From NCBI RefSeq assembly GCF_026151205.1, contig NC_087076.1, positions 801,192 through 865,191 of the forward strand: a DNA stretch of 64,000 nucleotides, given 5' to 3'. How positions within the stretch are numbered: the first letter of the stretch is position 1; the number at the start of each line of letters is the position of its first letter. Position numbers and translations under genes: made by a program. Shown in pieces: positions 1-12,600 of this stretch. Source of the stretch: Bolinopsis microptera. Its lineage: Eukaryota; Ctenophora; Tentaculata; Lobata; Bolinopsidae. The notes beneath the pieces were generated by a model. The model ran no database searches. It saw only the letters and a program-made list of their open reading frames with translations, and was not told the origin of the DNA.

Positions 1-26
1 TAGTCGAAGCTGGACGATCATTCACC

Positions 27-77
27 ATGGCTGCTGAGGAAGAGGCTTCAAGACTTTCAACAGATTGTTCCAGACAA
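27..77 (+). CDS. Vinculin-like gene, exon 1 (first visible)
   Basis: Encodes MAAEEEASRLSTDCSRQ and ends in phase 0 at a good donor (CAA|gtaagt). The reading frame is also open from base 3 to base 27, so this could be an internal exon whose 5' part lies outside the window. The ATG context caccATGG matches the animal Kozak consensus. Confidence 0.55.
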
Positions 78-3000
78 GTAAGTGAACTGATTAATGTCCT
101 TAACTCGTTTATAAAATAGAATGATTAGTATTGTCTGGTTGTCATTACAAAATGATTTTGATTTGAGGATGTTTTGATAAAATGTTGTTTAACGTTGGAA
201 ACCTTTTCGACCGATTGTCTTAACTGCGTACCTTGGTTTCTGATACAATAAACTGCACGTGTTATAATGAATCGTTATATCAAACCACACAAGAATGTCA
301 GTTATGCTTCTAGCAAAGCCCTGGGGTAAGATTGACAAATGTGACAGAAACAAATCTATGCAGGTGCGCAGTCTGACCAAAGATTTGAATCTTGCTGGTA
401 GCGATCTGATGAGTGTTAGTCATGCTCTTCGCACTGATCAATCTGTTGCTTTACGCACTGCCCTCCGTGACTCCTGCTTCCAGTATAATTTAACTGTTAT
501 GAAGGTATTGTTTATAACCCCCCCCCCCCCTCCCCCCATATTATTTATTATGTACTCTTCATTAAATTGTACTTACGAATATGTAACAGTTTGATTTACA
601 TTCCAAACTTATTATTTCAGATATTGTTGTCACTAGATGGTCAAAAGATCAAAATAATCAAAAGTTGCGGTGAACAGCTAGTTGCAGAAATACACTCTAT
701 TCCTCATACCTGTGGCAACATGAAAACTTTGGTTCCACTCTTCAAACATTTCATAGAAGATCTAACTCAATTTTGTTACAGAATCACAGATTACCATAAA
801 GAAATAAAGGACAAAAACACCAGGGCAACTGTGGAACAAGGACTGAAGATTATCAAACGTACGCCGACAGTCATATCAAATATTTTGCAAGACCGGGGCA
901 GGAGATCTGTAATTCAGACAGACAGTCAGCTGAACGAGAACATTAAAACTTTTGTGACCACAGTTAGGAATATGCTGGGCGCTTTAAACACAATAGATGT
1001 GGAATCAGCTACAAGATACTTGGAACTTGTGCTCCACGCCAGTATCGCAGTCGCTGGGGAAACTTCGTCCAAGAGGAGGAATATCATCAGCACAATTTGC
1101 AGCAAGATCATTAGAGTAAGATCTGAACTTGCAAAGTTATTCGCAGTTACAAGTCAGTCAAGTCAGTCTTGGAATGTCATCAACCAGCTCTCCAACCAGA
1201 TGGGGGAACAGTTCTCCGAGTTAAACAGAATCCTCTCACAGACCTACAAATCATGCGAGCAAACCACTGAACAGTTCAAACCACTGGTAAATCTGAGAGA
1301 GGCTGCTCAGAGATCTTATGTACAAAACGATCCTGAATTGGAGAAATACATAGAGAGATTTAAACAGCATGCGAACAGGCTGATTGATATCACGGAATAT
1401 GCAGTTGAGGTCAGTAAGGAGGATGATGACAACATTTTGGTACTACAGAGAATTGCTGCTGATATAAGCATCCTTGGCCCGAAAATCATTGCCTGTGCTT
1501 TATCTGTTCACGCCCATCCTAATGAAAATGTAACTCTTGCTTTCATGAATGCAATGTGTAACGAGTGGTCTAAAGTAGTTTCCAGACTGTTGGCTCTCAT
1601 CGACAATTTAACAAACACTGGCGAGTTTCTTAGAGCTTCAGAAAGTCACATTAATAAAGATGTAGCACTCTCTAAACAAGCATTTATCAACCAAGATACT
1701 GTCGCTTTACTTCGCGCTGCCAAAGCTATGATCAATAAAGCTCAGAGAGTTTTCCACGTAGGGCAGAAGGAACTTTTAAAATCGACCAGCACCAAATTCT
1801 CCTCTCAGCTTGAAGCTGCATTAGCTGATTTGGAACACGTGCTACCGAGGATTATCTCACTAACACAAGCTACAGTTGAGGACTTTAAAGATATAGAATC
1901 TCAAGAAGAACTTGCTGGAGTGGCCCATGAAATAGCGCGCGCTGTGCACCAGATAAAGACAGTGGTGTGTGAGGACCAGGGAGATGAAGTAACTACCCAG
2001 GTAGATGCTGCTAATAGACTGGCATCTGCTCTCAGGGGAGACACTGGCTTCTTTGATATCGGGGTTCAGACCTACTCGGAAGATATCACCAGTAATGGCA
2101 CTGAACCCCCCGATATCTTGCTGCAGTTTGCTATGAAGGACGACTCTTTAGATCCTGATGACATTAACAAGCTTGTTGGAGTGAAGGGTATTAGAAAACC
2201 CCCAGCTTCTATTAACGATGCTATAATCTGCCTGGCAGATCTCATCACCACCGCTATGAACGGGGAGACGGTAGAAAGTTGTATTTCAGTCCTGACTGCT
2301 CACTGCGGTAGGATAAAGGAGTTAAGTCAGCAGTGTCACAGCCTCTCTGATAATCAGACCCGGCTCAGAACCATAGATTTCCTGGTTAAAGAAATGAACA
2401 AACTGACCCCAAGTGTTAACGACGCAGCCAGGAAAACTGCTAGCAATAACAAAAACGCAGTAGCGATAGAAAACCTGCGGTGGAGTGCTCGTCATTGGGC
2501 TGACAGTGTGATAGTTCTGGGTAAAGCATATGATGACTTTGGGTTGGGACCCAGTTCCAGTCATCAAGCAGTGAAAGTTCCCTCAATGAACGGTCTAATA
2601 TCAGCGGCTACATCAGGTGACAAGGACATGACAGAGGCAGAGCTAGACTCCTTATCTCTCAGAACAACTAAGCAGATAGACCTTGCTACCTACTGTTCTG
2701 CAGCGTGTCTCAGTTCCACAGTGGCACAGCAGATAGACAATACTTCAGGGGAGTTGGAGGACGTGTTCAGTGAAATGAGTAGAACCTCCCAGGCTCTGGC
2801 TCATTGCCAAGACGACGTTACACTGTCTTATCTGGAGCACGTGTGCGCGCAATGGCAGGAACTGTACTTACAACTGTGTACTTTGGTGGCTGATAACCAA
2901 CCTGATACTATACCAGACGAAACGGAACTAGGCATACCACCCTCTAAAGTTAACATAGCTATCGAGCAACTTATTTCCTCTGCTAAATCTGGCAATCGTC

Positions 3001-3503
3001 CAAAAGTTCAGGTTCTGGGTAACTCTCTGTCAGCCATGACAACTAAAATGAGGAGAATATCCAGACCTTTTGATGAGTCTAATGAGTATCCTGAGTACCA
3101 GCGAGATTACATTAACGAGGTTAACGAGGAGTTGATGAACATTACTCCTGAGGTTATTAAGTTTGGTCTGCTTGTTGCGGCTGACACTCATGATAAGGAT
3201 TTCTGTTCTCAACTTGATGCTTACGGAAAGGAATGGGTAGATAAAATGATCAGCTTGTCAAATGCTCTGGAAATGATACCAGAGATGAGTAATAACAGCA
3301 AGGACGATGCAATGGAAGCTGTAAGTCTAGAGAGTGAAGAATTGAACGTAGAGCTTGATTCAGTGACAGTGGAACTTGAAGAACCGCCTGAATCTGCGCC
3401 GGTACACACAGACAAAGAGAGAAAACACAACCATCACCCTGAGGACCTCCACCAGCCAATCAGAGCTGCTGGTTACAGGCTAGTCCCCCTTTCTGTGCTT
3501 TCT

Positions 3504-3544
<41 letters not shown>

Positions 3545-6500
3545 ACTGTGGGTGGTAGCTGGTCACATGCTAGTCCCCCTTTCTGTGTTTTCTGGGGGGG
3601 GGGGGGGGGGGAGAGAGGGGGTACTGGGGGTGGTAGCTGGTTACAGGCTAGTCCTCCTTTCTATGCTTTCTGGGGGGGGGGGGGGAAGAGGGGGTACTGG
3701 GGGTGGTAGCTGGTTACAGGCTAGTCTCCTTTCTATGCTTTCTGGGGGGGGGGGGGGGAAGAGGGGGTACTGGGGGTGGTAGCTGGTACAGGCTAGTCCT
3801 CCTTTCTGTGCTTTCTGGGGGGGGGGAGAGGGGGTACTGGGGGTGGTAGCTGGTTACAGGCTAGTCCCTCTTTCTATGCTTTCTGGGGGGGGGGGGGGGG
3901 GGGGGGGGGGGGAGAGGGGGTACTGTGGGTGGTAGCTGGTCACATGCTAGTCCCCCTTTCTGTGTTTTCTGGGGGGGGGGGGAGAGAGGGGGTACTGGGG
4001 GTGGTAGCTGGTTACAGGCTAGTCCTCCTTTCTATGCTTTCTGGGGGGGGGGGGGAAGAGGGGGTACTGGGGGTGGTAGCTGGTTACAGGCTAGTCCTCC
4101 TTTCTATGCTTTCTGGGGGGGGGGGGGGGGGAAGAGGGGGTACTGGGGTGGTAGCTGGTTACAGGCTAGTCCTCCTTTCTATGCTTTCTGGGGGGGGGGG
4201 AAGAGGGGGGTACTGGGGGTGGTAGCTGGTTACAGGCTAGTCCTCCTTTCTATGCTTTCTGGGGGGGGGGGGGGGGGGAGAGAGGGGGTACTGGGGGTGG
4301 TAGCTGGTTACAGGCTAGTCCTCCTTTCTATGCTTTCTGGGGGGGGGGGGGGGAAGAGGGGGTACTGGGGGTGGTAGCTGGTTACAGGCTAGTCCTCCTT
4401 TCTATGCTTTCTGGGGGGGGGGGAAGAGGGGGTACTGGGGGTGGTAGCTGGTTACAGGCTAGTCCTCCTTTCTATGCTTTCTGGGGGGGGGGGGAGAGAG
4501 GGGGTACTGGGGGTGGTAGCTGGTTACAGGCTAGTCCTCCTTTCTATGCTTTCTGGGGGGGGGGGGGGAAGAGGGGGTACTGGGGGTGGTAGCTGGTTAC
4601 AGGCTAGTCCTCCTTTCTATGCTTTCTGGGGGGGGGGGGGGGGGGGGGGGGAGGAAGAGGGGGTACTGGGGGTGGTAGCTGGTTACAGGCTAGTCCTCCT
4701 TTCTATGCTTTCTGGGGGGGGGGGAAGAGGGGGTACTGGGGGTGGTAGCTGGTTACAGGCTAGTCCTCCTTTCTATGCTTTCTGGGGGGGGGGGGGAAGA
4801 GGGGGTACTGGGGGTGGTAGCTGGTTACAGGCTAGTCCTCCTTTCTATGCTTTCTGGGGGGGGGGGGGGAGAGAGGGGGTACTGTGGGTGGTAGCTGGTT
4901 ACATGCTAGTCCTCCTTTCTATGCTTTCTGGGGGGGGGGGGGAGAGAGGGGGTACTGTGGGTGGTAGCTGGTTACATGCTAGTCCTCCTTTCTGTGCTTT
5001 CTGGGGGGGGGGGGGGAGAGAGAGGGGGTACTGTGGGTGGTAGCTGGTCACAGGCTAGTCCCCCTTTCTGTGTTTTCTACTTGGCTATCTTAGTTAACAA
5101 GTTGTTACTTTAAAGTCACTTTAAAGTTGATAGCAAAATTTAAAAAGTGTGATGCTAGCTTGATTTGATAAGAATTGTTCAGGTTAGTACGGCAGGGAAC
5201 GATAATGGAGGAGGGGAATGAACTGAGGGAGATAAAGTCAATCACCACTAAGTTATGTGACTGTCTGCAAGTGCTCAGTTCAACGCACACTGATGTCAAT
5301 GAGAGGTTTCTACATGGTTTATACCTTTATAAATAGGCAATCACATTACTCCTGCTTCGAGTACAAAATGTAATGGTTAAAGGACAATCGTTGAGATATT
5401 ACTTTTAACAAAAAATCGAACGATTTGGCGTTTTAGAAGTTTAACAACAATAAGTAGCCCCCGGCCCCCCTAGTGTTACTCGGTATACCCCCCTCCCCCG
5501 GCCCCCTAGTGTTACTCGGTATACCCCCTCCCCCGGCCCCCTAATGTTACTCGGTTATACCCCCCCTCCCCCGGCCCCCTAGTGTTACTCGGTATACCCC
5601 CCCTCCCCCGGCCCCCCTAGTGTTACTCGGTATACCCCTCCCCCGGCCCCCCTAATGTTACTCGGTATACCCCCTCCCCCGGCCCTCTAGTGTTACTCGG
5701 TATACCCCCCCGGCCCCCTAGTGTTACTCGGTAAACCCCCCGGCCCGCCCTAGTGTTACTCGGTATACCCCCCCCCCCCCGGCCACCTAGTGTTACTCGG
5801 TATACCCCCTCCCCCGGCCCCCTAGTGTTACCCGGTATACCCCTCCCCCGGCCCCCTACTGTTACTCGGTATACCCCCCTCCCCCCGGCCCCCTAGTGTT
5901 ACTCGGTATACCCCCCTCCCCCGGCCCCCCCTAGTGTTACTCGGTATACCCCCTCCCCCGGCCCCCTAATGTTACTCGGTATACCCCCTCCCCCGGCCCC
6001 TCTAGTGTTACTCGGTATACCCACCCGGCCCCCTAGTGTTACTCGGTAAACCCCCCCCCCCCCCCGGCCCCCCTAGTGTTACTCGGTATACCCCCTCCCC
6101 CGGCCCCCTAGTGTTACTCGGTATACCCCCCTCCCCCGGCCCCCTAGTGTTACTCGGTATACCCCCCCTCCCCCGGCCCCCTAGTGTTACTCGGTATACC
6201 CCCTCCCCCGGCCCCCTAGTGTTACTCGGTATACCCCCTCCCCCGGCCCCCTAGTGTTACTCGGTATACCCCCTCCCCCGGCCCCCTAGTGTTACTCGGT
6301 ATACCCCCTCCCCCGGCCCCCTAGTGTTACTCGGTATACCCCCTCCCCCGGCCCCCTAGTGTTACTCGGTATACCCCCTCCCCCGGCCCCCCTAGTGTTA
6401 CTCGGTATACCCCCCTCCCCCGGCCCCCTAGTGTTACTCGGTATACCCCCTCCCCCGGCCCCCTAGTGTTACTCGGTATACCCCCTCCCCCGGCCCCCTA

Positions 6501-6579
6501 GTGTTACTCGGTATACCCCCTCCCCCGGCCCCCTAGTGTTACTCGGTATACCCCCCGGCCCCCTAGTGTTACTCGGTAT

Positions 6580-6618
<39 letters not shown>

Positions 6619-9600
6619 CCCCCTAGTGTTACTCGGTATACCCCCCTCAGGTATGAGATGGAGGACACAGTGGATCAGGTTAAAGGAACAGTAAACCAGA
6701 TTTTGCTGATGAGACCTGGTGATCTAGAGGATTCTGTGGAGGACTGGCTGCACTCCATCAACAGTGTTACATCTCATCTGGACACATTCCTTAAACCTCT
6801 CCTTGACATTGTCAGTTCTCCTAAAAACAAAGATGTGTTCTCCACGTCGGCAGAGAGGATAACTAAACTAGTGGAATCTGTCACTGAAATAACATCAGAT
6901 CTGCAACTTGGCGTGTATCTGAAGCTGATAACCAACGAGAAGGAGAGAGACGGGGTGGAGCTGGTCAATGTGACGCAGGATCACGTGAACAAGATGACAC
7001 CTGCGTTATGTGACGCTATACAAGTTGTCACTTCCAGACCTAATGACACCCTGCAGAGGACCAAGTTTGAAGCTATCAAATACCAATGGGCAACTAAGTT
7101 TAGACTTCTCAACATTGCAATAGGTGACATTTTGGGGCATCACAGCTCTTTCCCTGAGTTTGCAGACAGGAAGGATTGCTGGGTTGTTGAGGAGGACATG
7201 GAGAGATTGCTCACCTCAGTGTACCTCATATCAGATAAACTAATAGAGTGTGATTACAAGGACTTAGTGTTTAAACACATCAACAAGTTAAGAGAGCTGC
7301 AAGGTTCAATGAGCAGTGTTCATTTAATGGACCCAGCCCAGTACATGCTGCTAAAGACGGATATAACATTTGCAGTGTACTGTATCCACAGTGCGGTTAT
7401 TACTACATGTAGTGCGGTTACTGATCTAGTACCTGAGTTACCTGCTGACCTGGCGGACTCTATTGAGTGTGATCCTGGGACACTGTCTGATACAGCAGAC
7501 CATGCTATAGATATGATAACAACTATCTCAGACAGGGTGGAGGCTGAGGGAGGGGAGGCTGAGGACCAAGAGAAGGTTCAGAAGATGAGGATCCTATCTT
7601 CTTCCCTCATTGAGACACTGGTTCTTATATCTGATCAGCCGTCAACTGAGGTAATGTGAGATACGCTTCATTATCTTTATACTCTGCTCTCATAATTTTT
7701 GAAATCATTGTATTTTCAATTAATTGATAATGCGTTTTATTCGAGCTCGAACATAAATATTATGGTCCTCTAAATAAAACGTATCATGTTGACTGTTCAG
7801 GTGCGACTAGAATACAAACAGTGTTATGTAGACTGGCTGTGTCAAGTAATGGAACTGGCTAAAAAGACATCATTTGAAGCTCTCAAACCCCGGAACATAC
7901 TGATTGATGACGTCATTAAGAGTGATGACGTCATTAAGAGTGGTGACGTCATTAAGAGTGATGACGTCATTAAGAGTGGTGAGGTGATGCAGGATAACGG
8001 ACATGAGGAGGACATAGCAATAATGTACCGTGATGTTAACACTTGTAGTGGTAGTCCTGGCTCAGATAGGAATGAGGAGGACATAGCAATAATGTACCGT
8101 GATGTTAACACTTGTAGTGGTAGTCCTGGCTCAGATAGGAATGAGGAGCACATAGCAATAATGTACCGTGATGTTAACACTTGTAGTGGCAGTCCTGGCT
8201 CAGATAGGAATGAGGAGCACATAGCAATAATGTACCGTGATGTTAACACTTGTAGTGGCAGTCCTGGCTCAGATAGGAATGATATGAGATGCAGTACTTT
8301 TAGATCCGAACTATCTGGTAGGTTATCTTTATTTCTGTAATTACTAACTGTACACTCTTCAGACTACAACCCATGGCACAAGAAACTCGGAAATAAAGTT
8401 TCATTCCCTCGTCTCTGAGGTGAAATTTGGCAAAAAGATGAAATCTGAAAATGTCCTACCGGTAGGACATTTTCAAAATTTTCCTTTCATCAAAGTTTTC
8501 TCCGGATATTCGGCTTCCAGTACCTCGATGGTGACTTGTGTCACTCACACTGACCTCACTAATTGGTCACAGGTCAAAAATTCAGTCAAAACCGTTCAAT
8601 TTCGGTCAAGGAAACGGCACAAAAGCTACCAGGTCAGGTATAAGTGATACCTTACTTATGAAAGCGACTTATGTGCTTCTTTGAATTAAAGTTCTTCGAT
8701 TAAACTTGTCTCTGCAAACCCAAAGTTAATCCATGATTACCTTGTGTCAGGATCTCAGACGTTTTCGGAACTACACTTCTCAGAAGAAGAAGGAAACAAG
8801 ACCCCAGAACCAACTTTCAGTGCATCTCTTAATGGGAGGGAGGAGAGGGGGCGGAGCCATTATGTTAACTTGCAGTACCACCAGGGATACCAGCAGGAGG
8901 TAGGTTAACTTGCAGTACCACCAGGGATACCAGCAGGAGGTAGGTTAACTTGCAGTACCACCAGGGATACCAGCAGGAGGTAGGTTAACTTGCAGTACCA
9001 CCAGGGATACCAGCAGGAGGTAGGTTAACTTGCAGTACCACCAGGGATACCAGCAGGAGGTAGGTTAACTTGCAGTACCACCAGGGATACCAGCAGGAGG
9101 TAGGTTAACTTGCAGTACCACCAGGGATACCAGCAGGAGGTAGGTTAACTTGCAGTACCACCAGGGATACCAGCAGGAGGTAGGTTAACTTGCAGTACCA
9201 CCAGGGATACCAGCAGGAGGTAGGTTAACTTGCAGTACCACCAGGGATACCAGCAGGAGGTAGGTTAACTTGCAGTACCACCAGGGATACCAGCAGGAGG
9301 TAGGTTAACTTGCAGTACCACCAGGGATACCAGCAGGAGGTAGGTTAACTTGCAGTACCACCAGGGATACCAGCAGGAGGTAGGTTAACTTGCAGTACCA
9401 CCAGGGATACCAGCAGGAGGTAGGTTAACTTGCAGTACCACCAGGGATACCAGCAGGAGGTAGGTTAACTTGCAGTACCACCAGGGATACCAGCAGGAGG
9501 TAGGTTAACTTGCAGTACCACCAGGGATACCAGCAGGAGGTAGGTTAACTTGCAGTACCACCAGGGATACCAGCAGGAGGTAGGTTAACTTGCAGTACCA

Positions 9601-12600
9601 CCAGGGATACCAGCAGGAGGTAGGTTAACTTGCAGTACCACCAGGGATACCAGCAGGAGGTAGGTTAACTTGCAGTACCACCAGGGATACCAGCAGGAGG
9701 TAGGTTAACTTGCAGTACCACCAGGGATACCAGCAGGAGGTAGGTTAACTTGCAGTACCACCAGGGATACCAGCAGGAGGTAGGTTAACTTGCAGTACCA
9801 CCAGGGATACCAGCAGGAGGTAGGTTAACTTGCAGTACCACCAGGGATACCAGCAGGAGGTAGGTTAACTTGCAGTACCACCAGGGATACCAGCAGGAGG
9901 TAGGTTAACTTGCAGTACCACCAGGGATACCAGCAGGAGGTAGGTTAACTTGCAGTACCACCAGGGATACCAGCAGGAGGTAGGTTAACTTGCAGTACCA
10001 CCAGGGATACCAGCAGGAGGTAGGTTAACTTGCAGTACCACCAGGGATACCAGCAGGAGGTAGGTTAACTTGCAGTACCACCAGGGATACCAGCAGGAGG
10101 TAGGTTAACTTGCAGTACCACCAGGGATACCAGCAGGAGGTAGGTTAACTTGCAGTACCACCAGGGATACCAGCAGGAGGTAGGTTAACTTGCAGTACCA
10201 CCAGGGATACCAGCAGGAGGTAGGTTAACTTGCAGTACCACCAGGGATACCAGCAGGAGGTAGGTTAACTTGCAGTACCACCAGGGATACCAGCAGGAGG
10301 TAGGTTAACTTGCAGTACCACCAGGGATACCAGCAGGAGGTAGGTTAACTTGCAGTACCACCAGGGATACCAGCAGGAGGTAGGTTAACTTGCAGTACCA
10401 CCAGGGATACCAGCAGGAGGTAGGTTAACTTGCAGTACCACCAGGGATACCAGCAGGAGGTAGGTTAACTTGCAGTACCACCAGGGATACCAGCAGGAGG
10501 TAGGTTAACTTGCAGTACCACCAGGGATACCAGCAGGAGGTAGGTTAACTTGCAGTACCACCAGGGATACCAGCAGGAGGTAGGTTAACTTGCAGTACCA
10601 CCAGGGATACCAGCAGGAGGTAGGTTAACTTGCAGTACCACCAGGGATACCAGCAGGAGGTAGGTTAACTTGCAGTACCACCAGGGATACCAGCAGGAGG
10701 TAGGTTAACTTGCAGTACCACCAGGGATACCAGCAGGAGGTAGGTTAACTTGCAGTACCACCAGGGATACCAGCAGGAGGTAGGTTAACTTGCAGTACCA
10801 CCAGGGATACCAGCAGGAGGTAGGTTAACTTGCAGTACCACCAGGGATACCAGCAGGAGGTAGGTTAACTTGCAGTACCACCAGGGATACCAGCAGGAGG
10901 TAGGTTAACTTGCAGTACCACCAGGGATACCAGCAGGAGGTAGGTTAACTTGCAGTACCACCAGGGATACCAGCAGGAGGTAGGTTAACTTGCAGTACCA
11001 CCAGGGATACCAGCAGGAGGTAGGTTAACTTGCAGTACCACCAGGGATACCAGCAGGAGGTAGGTTAACTTGCAGTACCACCAGGGATACCAGCAGGAGG
11101 TAGGTTAACTTGCAGTACCACCAGGGATACCAGCAGGAGGTAGGTTAACTTGCAGTACCACCAGGGATACCAGCAGGAGGTAGGTTAACTTGCAGTACCA
11201 CCAGGGATACCAGCAGGAGGTAGGTTAACTTGCAGTACCACCAGGGATACCAGCAGGAGGTAGGTTAACTTGCAGTACCACCAGGGATACCAGCAGGAGG
11301 TAGGTTAACTTGCAGTACCACCAGGGATACCAGCAGGAGGTAGGTTAACTTGCAGTACCACCAGGGATACCAGCAGGAGGTAGGTTAACTTGCAGTACCA
11401 CCAGGGATACCAGCAGGAGGTAGGTTAACTTGCAGTACCACCAGGGATACCAGCAGGAGGTAGGTTAACTTGCAGTACCACCAGGGATACCAGCAGGAGG
11501 TAGGTTAACTTGCAGTACCACCAGGGATACCAGCAGGAGGTAGGTTAACTTGCAGTACCACCAGGGATACCAGCAGGAGGTAGGTTAACTTGCAGTACCA
11601 CCAGGGATACCAGCAGGAGGTAGGTTAACTTGCAGTACCACCAGGGATACCAGCAGGAGGTAGGTTAACTTGCAGTACCACCAGGGATACCAGCAGGAGG
11701 TAGGTTAACTTGCAGTACCACCAGGGATACCAGCAGGAGGTAGGTTAACTTGCAGTACCACCAGGGATACCAGCAGGAGGTAGGTTAACTTGCAGTACCA
11801 CCAGGGATACCAGCAGGAGGTAGGTTAACTTGCAGTACCACCAGGGATACCAGCAGGAGGTAGGTTAACTTGCAGTACCACCAGGGATACCAGCAGGAGG
11901 TAGGTTAACTTGCAGTACCACCAGGGATACCAGCAGGAGGTAGGTTAACTTGCAGTACCACCAGGGATACCAGCAGGAGGTAGGTTAACTTGCAGTACCA
12001 CCAGGGATACCAGCAGGAGGTAGGTTAACTTGCAGTACCACCAGGGATACCAGCAGGAGGTAGGTTAACTTGCAGTACCACCAGGGATACCAGCAGGAGG
12101 TAGGTTAACTTGCAGTACCACCAGGGATACCAGCAGGAGGTAGGTTAACTTGCAGTACCACCAGGGATACCAGCAGGAGGTAGGTTAACTTGCAGTACCA
12201 CCAGGGATACCAGCAGGAGGTAGGTTAACTTGCAGTACCACCAGGGATACCAGCAGGAGGTAGGTTAACTTGCAGTACCACCAGGGATACCAGCAGGAGG
12301 TAGGTTAACTTGCAGTACCACCAGGGATACCAGCAGGAGGTAGGTTAACTTGCAGTACCACCAGGGATACCAGCAGGAGGTAGGTTAACTTGCAGTACCA
12401 CCAGGGATACCAGCAGGAGGTAGGTTAACTTGCAGTACCACCAGGGATACCAGCAGGAGGTAGGTTAACTTGCAGTACCACCAGGGATACCAGCAGGAGG
12501 TAGGTTAACTTGCAGTACCACCAGGGATACCAGCAGGAGGTAGGTTAACTTGCAGTACCACCAGGGATACCAGCAGGAGGTAGGTTAACTTGCAGTACCA

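Noticed and set aside
3472-3782. Extension of exon 3 into polyglycine
   Set aside because: The frame stays open only because G runs contain no stops. The G-run lengths vary from copy to copy, so a coding role would be destroyed at every length change.
8363-8418. Candidate exon ending the vinculin-like protein (D-Y-N-P-W-H-K-K-L then stop at 8416)
   Set aside because: Acceptor is acceptable, but exon 6 joins directly to 8751 in the right phase and a tail-like exon is found further on. Kept only as a possible alternative end.
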